Below are positions 44,411 to 54,376 of a DNA stretch of 64,000 bases, one piece after another. Origin of the DNA: Pelagibacterales bacterium SAG-MED01 (GTDB lineage: Bacteria; Pseudomonadota; Alphaproteobacteria; Pelagibacterales; Pelagibacteraceae); NCBI GenBank assembly GCA_014654455.1, contig JACWCY010000002.1, positions 107,452 through 171,451 on the forward strand, in the 5' to 3' direction. A program made the position numbers and the translations under genes. Each line of letters opens with the position of its first letter. Positions within the stretch are counted from its first letter, which is position 1. The notes beneath the pieces were generated by a model. That model made no database searches. It saw only the letters and a program-made list of their open reading frames with translations, and was not told the DNA's origin.

Positions 44411-46636
44411 ATGAGTTCAATAAAAAATATACTTGTTGTATCTGACATTAAAATGGGGATTTTAAATACAGGCTTAGTAATTAAATTTTTCAAAATAATT
44501 ATTTTTATTATTTTTATTTTTTCAAACTCAATTGCTTTTGCAGCAGTTTCTTCATTTGTTGATAATAAAGTAGTTCATCCAAATGATGGTGGTATAGGTC
44601 AGAACTCTCCTACAGGAGTATCTTTTAACCCTAATGGTACACGAATGTATGTTACGGGTACGTCAGGAAATAGAATTATGCAATATACATTGACTACACC
44701 ATTTGACATCTCAACATCTACACTTTTGGAGGGTTCAATATGTAATTTTTCGGCAGTAGCAAATGATGGATTAAATATAAATTTCAACTCAGACGGAACG
44801 AAAGTTTTTTTAACTGATACTTCATCTGGAGTTGAAGATATAGAAATTTTTTCTTTAACAACAGCCTATGATGTTTCAACTTGTGTTTCTGAAGGCAACA
44901 AAGATTTGGGAATTACGGAATTAAGAGATATAGAATTTAGTAATGATGGTTATAAGTTGTTTATTTTTGATAAAGGGGGTAATGGAGGTAATCATTCAAT
45001 TTTACAATACTCACTTTTAAGTCCATTTGATTTATCCAATCCAACTTTAGTAAAAGAATATATTGGCCCAAATGGCGATATTAAAGATAATATTCAAAAA
45101 TTTGCACAAGGTTTGAAATTTAGCTCTGATGGTTCGAAAATGTTTATCACAGGTGGTGGAGCAACTTCAACATCAACTAAAGGAGGAGTTTATGAATTTA
45201 CATTGGCTTCACCATTTGATTTAAGAGGCACTGTAACTTATGAAGGTGAATACTCATCAGCCGCTCAAATTTTAGAATTAGCTGGTCTAACATTTAGTGC
45301 TGATGGTTTAAAAATGTTTCTTGTAGATTTTACAGATGACGAGGATTCACCGCGGGCTGTCTATGAATATGATTTAACATGTGGTTTTGGAGTGGTTAAA
45401 TGTATTGATCCAACAAAAAATAAAGATGATGTTGCTTCTATTGAGGCTCAGTCTGAAGCTACAAAAAAACTCATACAACACAATACATATCCAGTGCTAA
45501 ATCGAATGGAATGGTTAAGAAGAAATAGTGAAAGAGTTAATTTAACTAATCAAAACATAAAATTTCAGTTTAATAATGCAATGTTGAATTCCTTATCAGA
45601 TACATTTATTCCTCTTTATTTTTCCAATGATAGTAATGATAAATCAAACTATCAAAATTCAAGCTGGTCTTTTTGGAGCGAAGGAACTATCAGCATTGGA
45701 AACACAGGAAATACTAATCAATCTTCATCAAAAAGTATTGATACTTCTGCAATAACTCTTGGAGCAGATAAAAAAGGTAAGGATAATATAATGAGAGGTA
45801 TTGCTTTGAGATTTGGTGCTGATGATGTTGATGTAGGAGATTTAGGAAGTGCTTTAGATATGAGTTCATTTAGTCTAACTTTTTATGAAAGCAAACCAAA
45901 AGGAGAGCAAAGATTTACAGATAATTTAATAGGTATGAGTTTTATAAATTCTGATTTAATTAACAATAGTGGTTCTGTATCAACTGAAGGTGATAGATAT
46001 GGTGAGCAGTTATATGGATCTTTAAGTTTAAGAGATACATTTTCAAAAGATCAATTAAATTTTACTCCTAAATTAAAAATTAATTATGGAATAACACACC
46101 TTGGAGCCTTTACAGAAACTGGTGCTGCAGGATTAAATCTAAAATATGATGATCAGTATATTGGAAACTTTACATCTGCTTTAGGAACAAGTTTAGATAA
46201 CACTTATGATTTCAAGAATGGATCTTTTATTCCATATTTTGATTTTGAATATTATGCTGACATGAGTCCGTCTTCAAAACAAAAATTCTCTTACGCCTCT
46301 AATGATGAGAGCTTTACTTTAGAAAATATAAATAATTCTACTCATAACTTTATAAGTGGTATTGGATTTGATTTTATATCAGAAAATGGTTTAAACTTGA
46401 TGACTAAATACACCAGAGATCAGGCCAAAAATAATAAAAATGATAGCTTTATTATTGCTTTGGATTACAGAACTTCTCATAGGTCTTCTTATGCTATGTC
46501 CATTGAGGATACATCAACTAAACTCTCACATAACAAAGAGTTAAATGGTTTCAAAATTAATCTAGATAGTCATTATGATTTCTTTAAAGATGACCAAGAT
46601 TATGGCGTAAACTTAAAAATTTCAAATAAATTTTAA
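44411..46636 (+). CDS. Beta-propeller autotransporter paralogue
   Basis: A 741-residue predicted secreted outer-membrane protein, 25 bp downstream of the giant paralogue. Its signal peptide ends near SNSIAFA. The upstream ATG at 44411 gives an unusually long n-region, and an ATG at 44453 would shorten it by 14 residues. Five propeller-type repeats are seen (FNPNGTRMYV, FNSDGTKVFL, FSNDGYKLFI, FSSDGSKMFI, FSADGLKMFL). A conserved cysteine pair follows, YDLTCGFGVVKC near residue 330, then RMEWLRRN at 365-372. An autotransporter-like barrel runs from about 417 to the C-terminal phenylalanine (LKISNKF). Ligand unknown. Confidence 0.85.
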   Translation: MSSIKNILVVSDIKMGILNTGLVIKFFKIIIFIIFIFSNSIAFAAVSSFVDNKVVHPNDGGIGQNSPTGVSFNPNGTRMYVTGTSGNRIMQYTLTTPFDISTSTLLEGSICNFSAVANDGLNINFNSDGTKVFLTDTSSGVEDIEIFSLTTAYDVSTCVSEGNKDLGITELRDIEFSNDGYKLFIFDKGGNGGNHSILQYSLLSPFDLSNPTLVKEYIGPNGDIKDNIQKFAQGLKFSSDGSKMFITGGGATSTSTKGGVYEFTLASPFDLRGTVTYEGEYSSAAQILELAGLTFSADGLKMFLVDFTDDEDSPRAVYEYDLTCGFGVVKCIDPTKNKDDVASIEAQSEATKKLIQHNTYPVLNRMEWLRRNSERVNLTNQNIKFQFNNAMLNSLSDTFIPLYFSNDSNDKSNYQNSSWSFWSEGTISIGNTGNTNQSSSKSIDTSAITLGADKKGKDNIMRGIALRFGADDVDVGDLGSALDMSSFSLTFYESKPKGEQRFTDNLIGMSFINSDLINNSGSVSTEGDRYGEQLYGSLSLRDTFSKDQLNFTPKLKINYGITHLGAFTETGAAGLNLKYDDQYIGNFTSALGTSLDNTYDFKNGSFIPYFDFEYYADMSPSSKQKFSYASNDESFTLENINNSTHNFISGIGFDFISENGLNLMTKYTRDQAKNNKNDSFIIALDYRTSHRSSYAMSIEDTSTKLSHNKELNGFKINLDSHYDFFKDDQDYGVNLKISNKF

Positions 46637-46980
46637 TGAGTAAAGTAAAAATATTTTTCTATTTAGTCTTAGCTTTTATTTTTTATAAAGGCTTCGTTGC
46701 ATTTAAAAATTTTGAAATTGGTGTTGATGACAGAGTAACAGAAATTGAAGAAAAAGCAGATTTTGAAAAAGAAGGTGAAGTAATTAGTCTCATGATGTAT
46801 TTGGGTGACCCACCAAAATTATATGAGCATTTATTAACTAAGAATAAATCTAGGTGTTTGGAAATGAAACAAACAGCTGAAGAAAGCTCCTCTGCATACT
46901 ATGAATGTGCAAGAGTGAATGCCGTCCTTAAGGGTAGAAAAATTGTAAGCATCATAAAAAAGATTGAGGTTATAGAGTAA
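46636..46980 (+). CDS. Small single-pass membrane protein with Cys module
   Basis: A 114-residue protein starting in the preceding stop (TAATG), hence translationally coupled to the autotransporter gene. Residues about 5-22 form one hydrophobic segment without a clear cleavage site. The remainder is charged, with a CLEMKQTAEESSSAYYEC segment near residues 74-91. A similar Cys-x(3)-K-x(2)-A-E...(Y/F)-x-C module is found at the N-terminus of the protease at 57235-58212. I do not recognise a family. It could be an accessory to autotransporter export or anchoring, but only the coupling suggests this. Confidence 0.65.
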   Translation: MSKVKIFFYLVLAFIFYKGFVAFKNFEIGVDDRVTEIEEKADFEKEGEVISLMMYLGDPPKLYEHLLTKNKSRCLEMKQTAEESSSAYYECARVNAVLKGRKIVSIIKKIEVIE

Positions 46981-46988
46981 TTTTAAGA

Positions 46989-47639
46989 TTAAAATTTATT
47001 TGAAACTTCAATAGTTGCACCATAATCAGGTACTTGACTCATCAGATTGTAGTTTGATCCAAATTTTATATCAAAACCTTTTGTATTTTTTTTATATTCT
47101 AAAGAAATTTTATTATCATTTAAAGCCATTGCATACTCTTCCTCTTTTGAAGAAACATAACCTGTTAAAAAATACAATGAGTCACTTTGACTATTTTTAC
47201 TTTGATTTCTTTCATAAAAGGTCATGAATGACCAACCAGTGTTAGTTAATATATCAAAACCTATTTTCCCTTTTATATTTTCTTCATCTTGTTGATCAAT
47301 TGATTTTGTATGCTTAGTGTTTGGATCTGAAACATAATTCAAAGAGACATCTGAGCTAGGACTTAGATCTAATCCTAATTGTAATCCAGCTAAGGGCCTT
47401 AGAGTATAATTGCTTTTTATAATTTCATTATTAAAATCAAAACCACCATATAATCCAAATGTTTTAACTTGCTGTTCATCGTATTTTATTGCTGATGTAC
47501 CGGTCTCTGTATATGCAGCTAAAGAAGTATAGCTCAAATCAACCTTAACATTAGGCGAGATATTAATTTGATTTTTTTTAAAAGTGTTTAAGTACTGTAA
47601 CGAACCAAATATTTGCTTTCCTTCTCTAGCTCCTGTCAA
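46989..47639 (-). pseudogene. Passenger-less autotransporter barrel fragment
   Basis: The frame encodes 216 residues beginning TGAREGKQIFGSL and ending YGATIEVSNKF. It aligns with the second half of the neighbouring barrels, including SYTSLAAYTETG and LSPSSDVSLNYVSDP. No ATG is available. The only start is TTG at 47639. Homology continues upstream in the same frame (LKNIRKSGSNT, from 47672) into the stop region of the preceding gene, where an in-frame stop ends it. It therefore looks like the 3' part of a former autotransporter gene whose signal, passenger and first strands were deleted. It could still be translated after the upstream gene, since a -1 shift at ATTTTAA would join the frames. 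Confidence 0.7.
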
Positions 47640-47668
47640 AGTATTACTTCCACTCTTTCTTATATTTT

Positions 47669-49858
47669 TTAAAATGGCTTACTTGCTTTAATTGCAAATT
47701 CATTTTCATAGTCTTTATTATTTCTAATTAATTTTCTTATTGATGTAGAGAGATACCAACTTTCAATCAAATTTAATTCAAAACCTAACTCTAATTTTAG
47801 AGAATTAGAATAATCTTCTTTTACAGTATAATTATATTTAGTGTTAGGATCAGAAATATATGATGCTTGAACTTCTGAATCAGGAGTTAAATTTTCAAAA
47901 AATTCAACCCTACCATATGGTAAAAAATACCCTTTCTTAATTTCTTTTTTATATTTTGTTAAAGCACCAATTGAAATAGATCTATTTTTTAATTTTTGTT
48001 CTTCAAATTTTAATGCTTGAATATTGCCTGACTCTGAGAAGCTTTCTAATTTAGATAATCCATAATCAGCTCTTCCATAGAATAATGATGTAAAGTTGTC
48101 TTTATCTATTATTTTATTTAATTTAATTGAAGCAAAATACTGCTTAACATCTCTAGCTCCAGTTAAAGTATTAGAAGTGTTAGCTTGCTCAATTCTTGTA
48201 AGATCATTCTCAATATATCCATAACCAACTAAACCATCAATAAATGTTGATTTATTGTTATGCCAACTAGAATATAATGTTGCACTATTTGAATTAGACT
48301 CAATTTTAGTACCTAATTGTCCTACATCAGTATCCTGATCTTCTAATCTAATTGCAATACCAAAAAGAGTATTTTCCTTTATTATTTTATCTATTCCAAG
48401 TGTTAAAGCATCTGAATCGAATTCTTGATTTACCTTACCTGATTTAAGTTTAATTTTACCTTTTTTATAGTAACCAGAACTCCAAATCTTCCATTTTCGA
48501 GATTCCATTCCAACTTCATCTTTTAAATATTGTGAAAGAGGTAATTCACTTAAAATTTTTTCAATATTTTTGTTAGATAGTTTTTGATCTTTGTTAACAC
48601 CATTTTTTAAAAGATATGCATCCAATAATTTTGTGTACGGATAGTTATCTTTATTTGTTATATCAATATCTATGCCTAGGTCTTGAAATTTAATATTGTC
48701 ATTTTTTTTTGTGGTTCTATGCCACTCCATTCTCTCTAAAACAGGATAAGTTGAACTATAAATAAATCTTTTTGCACTTTCAGATTGTCCTTCAACTATT
48801 CCAACCAATTCTTTATCATCAAAAACATCAAATGGGTTATCAGTAGCTTCAGTAGATGTTATTGATATTGATGCTACTCCAAAAACTGTAGCTGTACCAC
48901 CCATACCACCATACTCAATAATATAAGCATCAACATCATCGTTACCAATCACATAATCATTCCACTTGCCTCTTTTATTGGCATCTGAGGTTGCGTAAAT
49001 ATGCATATAATCTTCATTTGATCTATTGTGATCATTGGGTTCAAGATTACCATTGGTTGGTACACGCCAATTTAAATAACTTTGTTCTGAACACCCGCTG
49101 ATTGTGGCTCCATGTCCACCAACATTTAGAAGAGGTTGTTTTGCACAGGTATAACTTTGACCCGCTTCAGGTCCATCCATCCACTTCCACGTTCTTTCAG
49201 TTCCACTATCAGATCCTCCTGTCCATGCGCTCGTTGCAATTTTATCTGCTATCCAATCATTTTCTTGTTCAGTAGTAATGGTTACTAAATACCCAGTAAG
49301 TCCATTAAATTTTTGTGCATCACTTTTAGCAGCTGCCCTTGCAACATCCCAATCTATGTTTGCAACTGACACAGCTCTGTAATAATGACCATTAGCAGAA
49401 TTATAGGCAGCACCTGTTGGTGTTGCTGAAACAGAAATAGAAGAATTAGAAGTACTTCCATCACCTTTAAACGAAAGTGTAGCCAATGCATTATTAACTT
49501 CTGCTTGAGTTCCCTCAAAACCAATCTCTGATCTATTACTGTCTGAACAATTACTTGGTTCAGAGCTAGAATTGTCAGCTGTATAACCGCAATATCCATT
49601 AATTTGCTCAAGACCAGTAACAGTTGTTATTTTTACATTACCCGCTGTTGCAGTAATTGTTACAAGTACATCTGTGGAAAAACCACTTACCGAAGGAGTA
49701 ATTCCAGTTTTAGAAAGTAAAACAAAATCTGAAGTATTAGTTGTTAAAGTTGAAGGAAAAGTAAAACTTGCTGAATAAACTATTTTTGAATTAAAAAAGA
49801 TGATGAAAAATAAAGAAATATAAATACTTCTAATTAATTTTTTTAAAATAAATCTCAT
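47669..49858 (-). CDS. Ig/C-type-lectin-like autotransporter with short barrel
   Basis: A 729-residue secreted protein with a signal peptide to about residue 30 (SKIVYSA). Residues about 31-150 look like an Ig or cadherin-type beta domain (FEGTQAEVNNALATLSF). Residues 155-318 resemble a C-type lectin domain: HYYRAVSVANIDWDVARAAA, a WTGGSD segment, NLEPNDHN near 271-278 with the sugar-site-like EPN, and WNDYV...AYIIEYGG. The family's pre-barrel RMEWHRTT is at 376-383. The barrel runs from about 456 but ends at IKASKPF, roughly 50 residues short of the paralogues, so its last strands may be missing. Carbohydrate binding is inferred from the lectin-like fold only. Confidence 0.82.
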   Translation of the reverse strand: MRFILKKLIRSIYISLFFIIFFNSKIVYSASFTFPSTLTTNTSDFVLLSKTGITPSVSGFSTDVLVTITATAGNVKITTVTGLEQINGYCGYTADNSSSEPSNCSDSNRSEIGFEGTQAEVNNALATLSFKGDGSTSNSSISVSATPTGAAYNSANGHYYRAVSVANIDWDVARAAAKSDAQKFNGLTGYLVTITTEQENDWIADKIATSAWTGGSDSGTERTWKWMDGPEAGQSYTCAKQPLLNVGGHGATISGCSEQSYLNWRVPTNGNLEPNDHNRSNEDYMHIYATSDANKRGKWNDYVIGNDDVDAYIIEYGGMGGTATVFGVASISITSTEATDNPFDVFDDKELVGIVEGQSESAKRFIYSSTYPVLERMEWHRTTKKNDNIKFQDLGIDIDITNKDNYPYTKLLDAYLLKNGVNKDQKLSNKNIEKILSELPLSQYLKDEVGMESRKWKIWSSGYYKKGKIKLKSGKVNQEFDSDALTLGIDKIIKENTLFGIAIRLEDQDTDVGQLGTKIESNSNSATLYSSWHNNKSTFIDGLVGYGYIENDLTRIEQANTSNTLTGARDVKQYFASIKLNKIIDKDNFTSLFYGRADYGLSKLESFSESGNIQALKFEEQKLKNRSISIGALTKYKKEIKKGYFLPYGRVEFFENLTPDSEVQASYISDPNTKYNYTVKEDYSNSLKLELGFELNLIESWYLSTSIRKLIRNNKDYENEFAIKASKPF

Positions 49859-49949
49859 AAGAGAAAATACCTGATAAAAGTTTGTTTAATTATCTTTCTT
49901 TTTTTTTGGTGCCCAAACTGGGTAAAGTAAATATTCCTATTTTTACTTG

Positions 49950-52106
49950 TTAAAATTTATTTGAAATATTTATATTTGCACCATAATCAGGTATTTCACT
50001 TAAAAAATTATAGTTAGAACTCATCTTTAAATCAAATCCATTTACCTTATTGGTTAATGATAAACTAGTATTCTCAAAATTATTCACATCAAATACAAAT
50101 TTTATTTCATCAATTGGAACATATCCTACAGATAGATAAATGTCATTACTATAATCTTTACCAGAAGATTGAAGTCTCTCAAAATTTCCAACTATTGACC
50201 ATCCAGATATTAAAGTTACATCATAACCATAACCAATTTTTAAATTATGTTTTGATTTATTATCTGCTTTATAATTGTAAACTGTAGCTTGATCATTTAG
50301 ATAATAAAATTCTGTATCTGATGAAGGACTTAGATCAGCAATATACTCTAATCGTCCATGATGATTGATAATTTTTTCCTCTTCCTTATCTGTATCCGTT
50401 TTATCTAAAAGGATACCAATTGTTGCTAATGCTGATTTAATATTTTGTGCTTCATAAAATAATGCATCTGCCAAAGTATTTCCTAAAACTGTTTTCTCAC
50501 TAAAAGATTTTAGTCTTGTGTACCCTAAATCTAATTTGACGCCAGGATTTAAATTTATTTTTTCATTAACCAATCTTTTTCCAAAATTAAATGATCCAAA
50601 GATCTGCTGTCCATCTCGCTTACCTTTTAGAGTGTTACTATAAGAAGTAACCCTTTTTTGATCAATATCTAATAAACTAACTCCAATTAGTGCATCAGTA
50701 AAAACGTGATTTTCTCTAAGCTTGGTGCCATATAATGCTAAACTATAAGCATCTGTATTAAGTGTTGTTCCTCTATTTCCAATATCAATATCATCACTTC
50801 CAAACTGAAAAACATATCCATACATAGCGTCTCTGTCTTCTTTATTTATTTTGTCTGCACCAATTGAGATGCCACTACTACTAAACTTTCTTGATGATGA
50901 ATTTTTAAATTTAGTTTTCCCTAGACTAACTCTACCTTCGCTCCATTTAAACCAATCATCACTATCATAACTTCTATCAATTTCCTTTTTTGAAATTTTA
51001 AGACCGCTAACTAATTTTGATATTTTTTCATTTGTAAAATTAATTTCTGCATTAAGATTTGATAGATTGTCTTTATTTTTGTGTCTTCTCAACCATTCCA
51101 TTCGGTGAAAAATTGGAAGATTAATGTTTTGAATTATACGTTTTGATAATTCAACATTTGCTTCAACGATTGCTTTAACATCACCATCATCAGAAGGATC
51201 GCTACATGTAATTATGGAACAAGCTGGGCTATATTCTAAAATTGTACTTGTTGTAGCAGCATCATCTACAACAAATAATTTTGTAAAACCTGCTACAAAT
51301 ATAAAACCTCTCATTTGTGAAAAACCACTAACTAACTCAAACGTAGTATAAGTAGAAGATAAAGTTGAGATGTCCCAGGCTGTACTTAAAGTATATTTGT
51401 GTATATTATCATTATCATTACCACCGATATATAATATACTTCCATTTGGATCGAATTGAGCATTTCTAAGGTTGGGTTCAGCACCACCTAAGTCAGCTGA
51501 CACAACTGCTGATGATACTCCAGATGTAAGATCCCAAGGATTATCTAGTGTGAATTGCTTTATTCTACTTTCACTTCCAGGATTACTTTTTCCACCTGTA
51601 AACATACGACTGCCATCAGGTTTAAATGCTAGAGTTCTTAAATGTCTAGTATTATTATCTCTACTTACCGCGTGAATTGTTTCAAATTCTGCTGTAGATG
51701 AATCCCAAGCAGTAGTTAATCTATATTGATAGATATCTGAAAATTGATCTCCCGAGACTACAAACATTTTTGTTCCATCTGGTTTAAATTCAATTGCATG
51801 TGGATATTTCAATATTGGAGTAGAACCACCCCCTAATAAATCTGTTTGTGAAGTCTTTTTTGCTGTGCTTATATCAAAAGGTGTACTTAGGAAGTATTGA
51901 GTTACTTGCCCATCTTGATTTTCAGAGGTACCGAGAAGTTTACGGTTAGTTATATACATTATAGTTCCGTCTGGCTTAAAATTTATTCCTCTTGCTTGCT
52001 CTGTATCTGACGAAATATTTTTTGATTGTTTAAATTCGATAAACGCAAAAGAATTATTGCTAATTAACAACATACCCAGAACCATGACTCCTATAATTCT
52101 TTTCAT
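49950..52106 (-). CDS. Beta-propeller autotransporter paralogue
   Basis: A 718-residue predicted outer-membrane protein. Its signal peptide is MKRIIGVMVLGMLLISNNSF to about residue 22. Repeats INFKPDGTIMYI, IEFKPDGTKMFV, LAFKPDGSRMFT and AQFDPNGSILYI plus a degenerate fifth (FVAGFTKLFV) form the propeller. A cysteine pair in SPACSIITC follows, and RMEWLRRH is near 335-342. The barrel, from about 387, ends YGANINISNKF. It lies 11 bp downstream of the next paralogue on the same strand, so the two are likely one transcript. A 91 bp gap separates it from the lectin-like gene. Confidence 0.85.
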   Translation of the reverse strand: MKRIIGVMVLGMLLISNNSFAFIEFKQSKNISSDTEQARGINFKPDGTIMYITNRKLLGTSENQDGQVTQYFLSTPFDISTAKKTSQTDLLGGGSTPILKYPHAIEFKPDGTKMFVVSGDQFSDIYQYRLTTAWDSSTAEFETIHAVSRDNNTRHLRTLAFKPDGSRMFTGGKSNPGSESRIKQFTLDNPWDLTSGVSSAVVSADLGGAEPNLRNAQFDPNGSILYIGGNDNDNIHKYTLSTAWDISTLSSTYTTFELVSGFSQMRGFIFVAGFTKLFVVDDAATTSTILEYSPACSIITCSDPSDDGDVKAIVEANVELSKRIIQNINLPIFHRMEWLRRHKNKDNLSNLNAEINFTNEKISKLVSGLKISKKEIDRSYDSDDWFKWSEGRVSLGKTKFKNSSSRKFSSSGISIGADKINKEDRDAMYGYVFQFGSDDIDIGNRGTTLNTDAYSLALYGTKLRENHVFTDALIGVSLLDIDQKRVTSYSNTLKGKRDGQQIFGSFNFGKRLVNEKINLNPGVKLDLGYTRLKSFSEKTVLGNTLADALFYEAQNIKSALATIGILLDKTDTDKEEEKIINHHGRLEYIADLSPSSDTEFYYLNDQATVYNYKADNKSKHNLKIGYGYDVTLISGWSIVGNFERLQSSGKDYSNDIYLSVGYVPIDEIKFVFDVNNFENTSLSLTNKVNGFDLKMSSNYNFLSEIPDYGANINISNKF

Positions 52107-52116
52107 TTTTTGTAAT

Positions 52117-54372
52117 CTAAAATTTATGAATTAAATTTATAGATACCTCATCAATTATATTTGGTTTCAATACATCTTGATTATTTAATTTAAAATCAAT
52201 TTCAAAATCATTCATATTTTTGCTTATCATAAACTCAGATCCTAAATTTTCTAAACCTTCCAATTTAAAAGCATAGTTAGTTTTTTTGTTAGGCAAATAC
52301 CCAAGTGCAATATGTATTTTATCTGTATAACCAGTTCCTAATTCTTGGTTACGCTCATATATTAAAAAGATACTAAAACTATTCGGCATAATTATATCGA
52401 TACCAATTTCACCATTTAAATTATGCAATGATCCAGTATGCAATGTTTCATTAAATTTTGTGCTTCCATCTGAAACATAAGTATATTTAAAATTAGAGGA
52501 ACGATCAATATTAGCAACATACTCTAACTTACCGTGTCTTTTAAAAGTGTAATCATCACTAGATAAATCTTCTACAACTGCTAATCCTGTTCTTATTTTT
52601 TTTGATCTTACGTGTTGTTTTTTTACATCTATAGCACCATTACCTGACTCTTTGTAAGATCCTAGAATAGTATGACCAATATCAAATCTACCTGAAGGAA
52701 TTAAAGTAAAATTATTTTTTTTTATTTCATCTTTAATTCTAATTGTTCCATAGAATTGTCTTCCATTCCTATCAGCAGTTAAATTTTTGCCATCTAAAAC
52801 AGTTAATAAATTTGAGCTTAATTTACCAATACCGACAATCGTGTCTAAAAACTTTGTATCATCTTTAATGGGAGATGTTGCATAATATGTAAGGTTATAT
52901 GTATCGGTATCTAGATTGCTCCCCGAAGTTCCAACATCAACATCATTTCTACCCACTCTAAAAGCCAACCCTTTAATTCCATTGTTGTTAGTAAATTGAT
53001 CTCTACCAATTGTAATAGCATCTGTTCCAATCTTTTTAGCTGAAGAGATGCTAGTATCTCCTATTTTACCAACAACAATACTTCCCTCACTCCAATAAAA
53101 TATATCCTGTTTTTTATCTCCTTTTTTTTTAGAAGTAGATGTTTTTACTGCTTTAGTTAAAGAATTAATCATTTGATTGTTAAAATTTAAATCAATATTA
53201 AGATTTGTTAAATTTTGTTTATCTTTATTTCTTCTAATCCATTTTAAACGATTTAACGCAGTATCAGTTGAATGATCTATAGTTCTTTTAGCAATTTCGA
53301 TTTGAGCTTCCATCATTGCAGTTCTATCTTTGTTATCTGTAATTGGAGGACATTTTCCTTCAATAATATTAAAAGGACAAACTAAATCAATTTCGTTAAT
53401 ACGATCTGCATTAGTATCTCCTTGATTAACTCTATCAGTACCCAAATACATTTTTAAACCATTTGCACTAAATCCAATACCTGCTGGTTCATCAAACATG
53501 TTGGTGCCTCCTAAGTTTTCTATAAGAACCGTACCATCTATGGTGAATGAAGATGTGGAGTATGCCACATCAAGCGAAATTTGAGTGACACTTTGTTTGA
53601 GATCAGTATGATTAACAGACCAAATTCTTTTTCCATTTGAGCTAAATCTCATTCCTTTAGGGTTTGATATTTCTTCTTCTAGTTCTATTCCTGCATTGGC
53701 AACAAGTGATATAGTGGTTAAATCATATGGAGTTGAAAGTTTGTATTCTAACAGTCTGGTATTAGGGTTTGCACCTTGTGTACTATGAAAAATTGTAAAT
53801 AGTTTTGTTCCATCATCATTAATTTCTAAACCTTGAAGACGAACTTCTCCTTTACCAGAAGTTACAGATCCAGCATTGCTACCATTTTGTAGGGGATCAG
53901 AATCAAGACTTGAAGTTTGGTTTACAAATGAACATGTTGAGATGTCATAGGGTGAAGTTAAATCAAATCTAAATACCCTATCATGATCTGCGCCGTTAGC
54001 GTTAATGCCTCTCCCTACAAATAATTTTGTTCCATCGTTGGAAAATTCTAAATCAAAAACATTATTAATAGGACCTGTAGTTGTGTCGCTACTATTTAAA
54101 ATACATCTTTCGTCATCGCCTGCGTAAGTTCTTGTGGAGATATCAAATGGTGTACTTAAATTATATTCACTTACATGGCTATAATCACCAGAGGCTTTTG
54201 TATTGTACACTGTGAACAATTTTGTTCCATCAGCATTAAAATTAACACCGCTTATAAATGTTCCACTATCATCGACTGTTGCTCTCTGTACAAAAGTAAC
54301 CATAGCCCCATATGAACTAGAGATAGGAAATATAAATAATAAAATTAAAATAAGGTTTTTTATAAATTTCAT
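52117..54372 (-). CDS. Beta-propeller autotransporter paralogue
   Basis: 751 residues from ATG 54372, giving the signal peptide MKFIKNLILILLFIFPISSS to about residue 22. An upstream start at 54411 would lie inside the preceding gene. There are five propeller repeats (VNFNADGTKLFT, LEFSNDGTKLFV, LEINDDGTKLFT, MRFSSNGKRIWS, IGFSANGLKMYL). The cysteine pair is in VCPFNIIEGKC, and RLKWIRRN lies near 375-382. The barrel spans about 425-751 but ends VSINLIHKF, less like the YGA(N/T)I ending of the others. It sits 4 bp after the preceding paralogue. Confidence 0.85.
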   Translation of the reverse strand: MKFIKNLILILLFIFPISSSYGAMVTFVQRATVDDSGTFISGVNFNADGTKLFTVYNTKASGDYSHVSEYNLSTPFDISTRTYAGDDERCILNSSDTTTGPINNVFDLEFSNDGTKLFVGRGINANGADHDRVFRFDLTSPYDISTCSFVNQTSSLDSDPLQNGSNAGSVTSGKGEVRLQGLEINDDGTKLFTIFHSTQGANPNTRLLEYKLSTPYDLTTISLVANAGIELEEEISNPKGMRFSSNGKRIWSVNHTDLKQSVTQISLDVAYSTSSFTIDGTVLIENLGGTNMFDEPAGIGFSANGLKMYLGTDRVNQGDTNADRINEIDLVCPFNIIEGKCPPITDNKDRTAMMEAQIEIAKRTIDHSTDTALNRLKWIRRNKDKQNLTNLNIDLNFNNQMINSLTKAVKTSTSKKKGDKKQDIFYWSEGSIVVGKIGDTSISSAKKIGTDAITIGRDQFTNNNGIKGLAFRVGRNDVDVGTSGSNLDTDTYNLTYYATSPIKDDTKFLDTIVGIGKLSSNLLTVLDGKNLTADRNGRQFYGTIRIKDEIKKNNFTLIPSGRFDIGHTILGSYKESGNGAIDVKKQHVRSKKIRTGLAVVEDLSSDDYTFKRHGKLEYVANIDRSSNFKYTYVSDGSTKFNETLHTGSLHNLNGEIGIDIIMPNSFSIFLIYERNQELGTGYTDKIHIALGYLPNKKTNYAFKLEGLENLGSEFMISKNMNDFEIDFKLNNQDVLKPNIIDEVSINLIHKF

Positions 54373-54376
54373 AAGA

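Noticed and set aside
49905..49925. CCCA-AAC-TGGG hairpin as a terminator after the 718-residue autotransporter
   Set aside because: The stem is only four base pairs and on the transcribed strand is followed by A residues rather than U residues.
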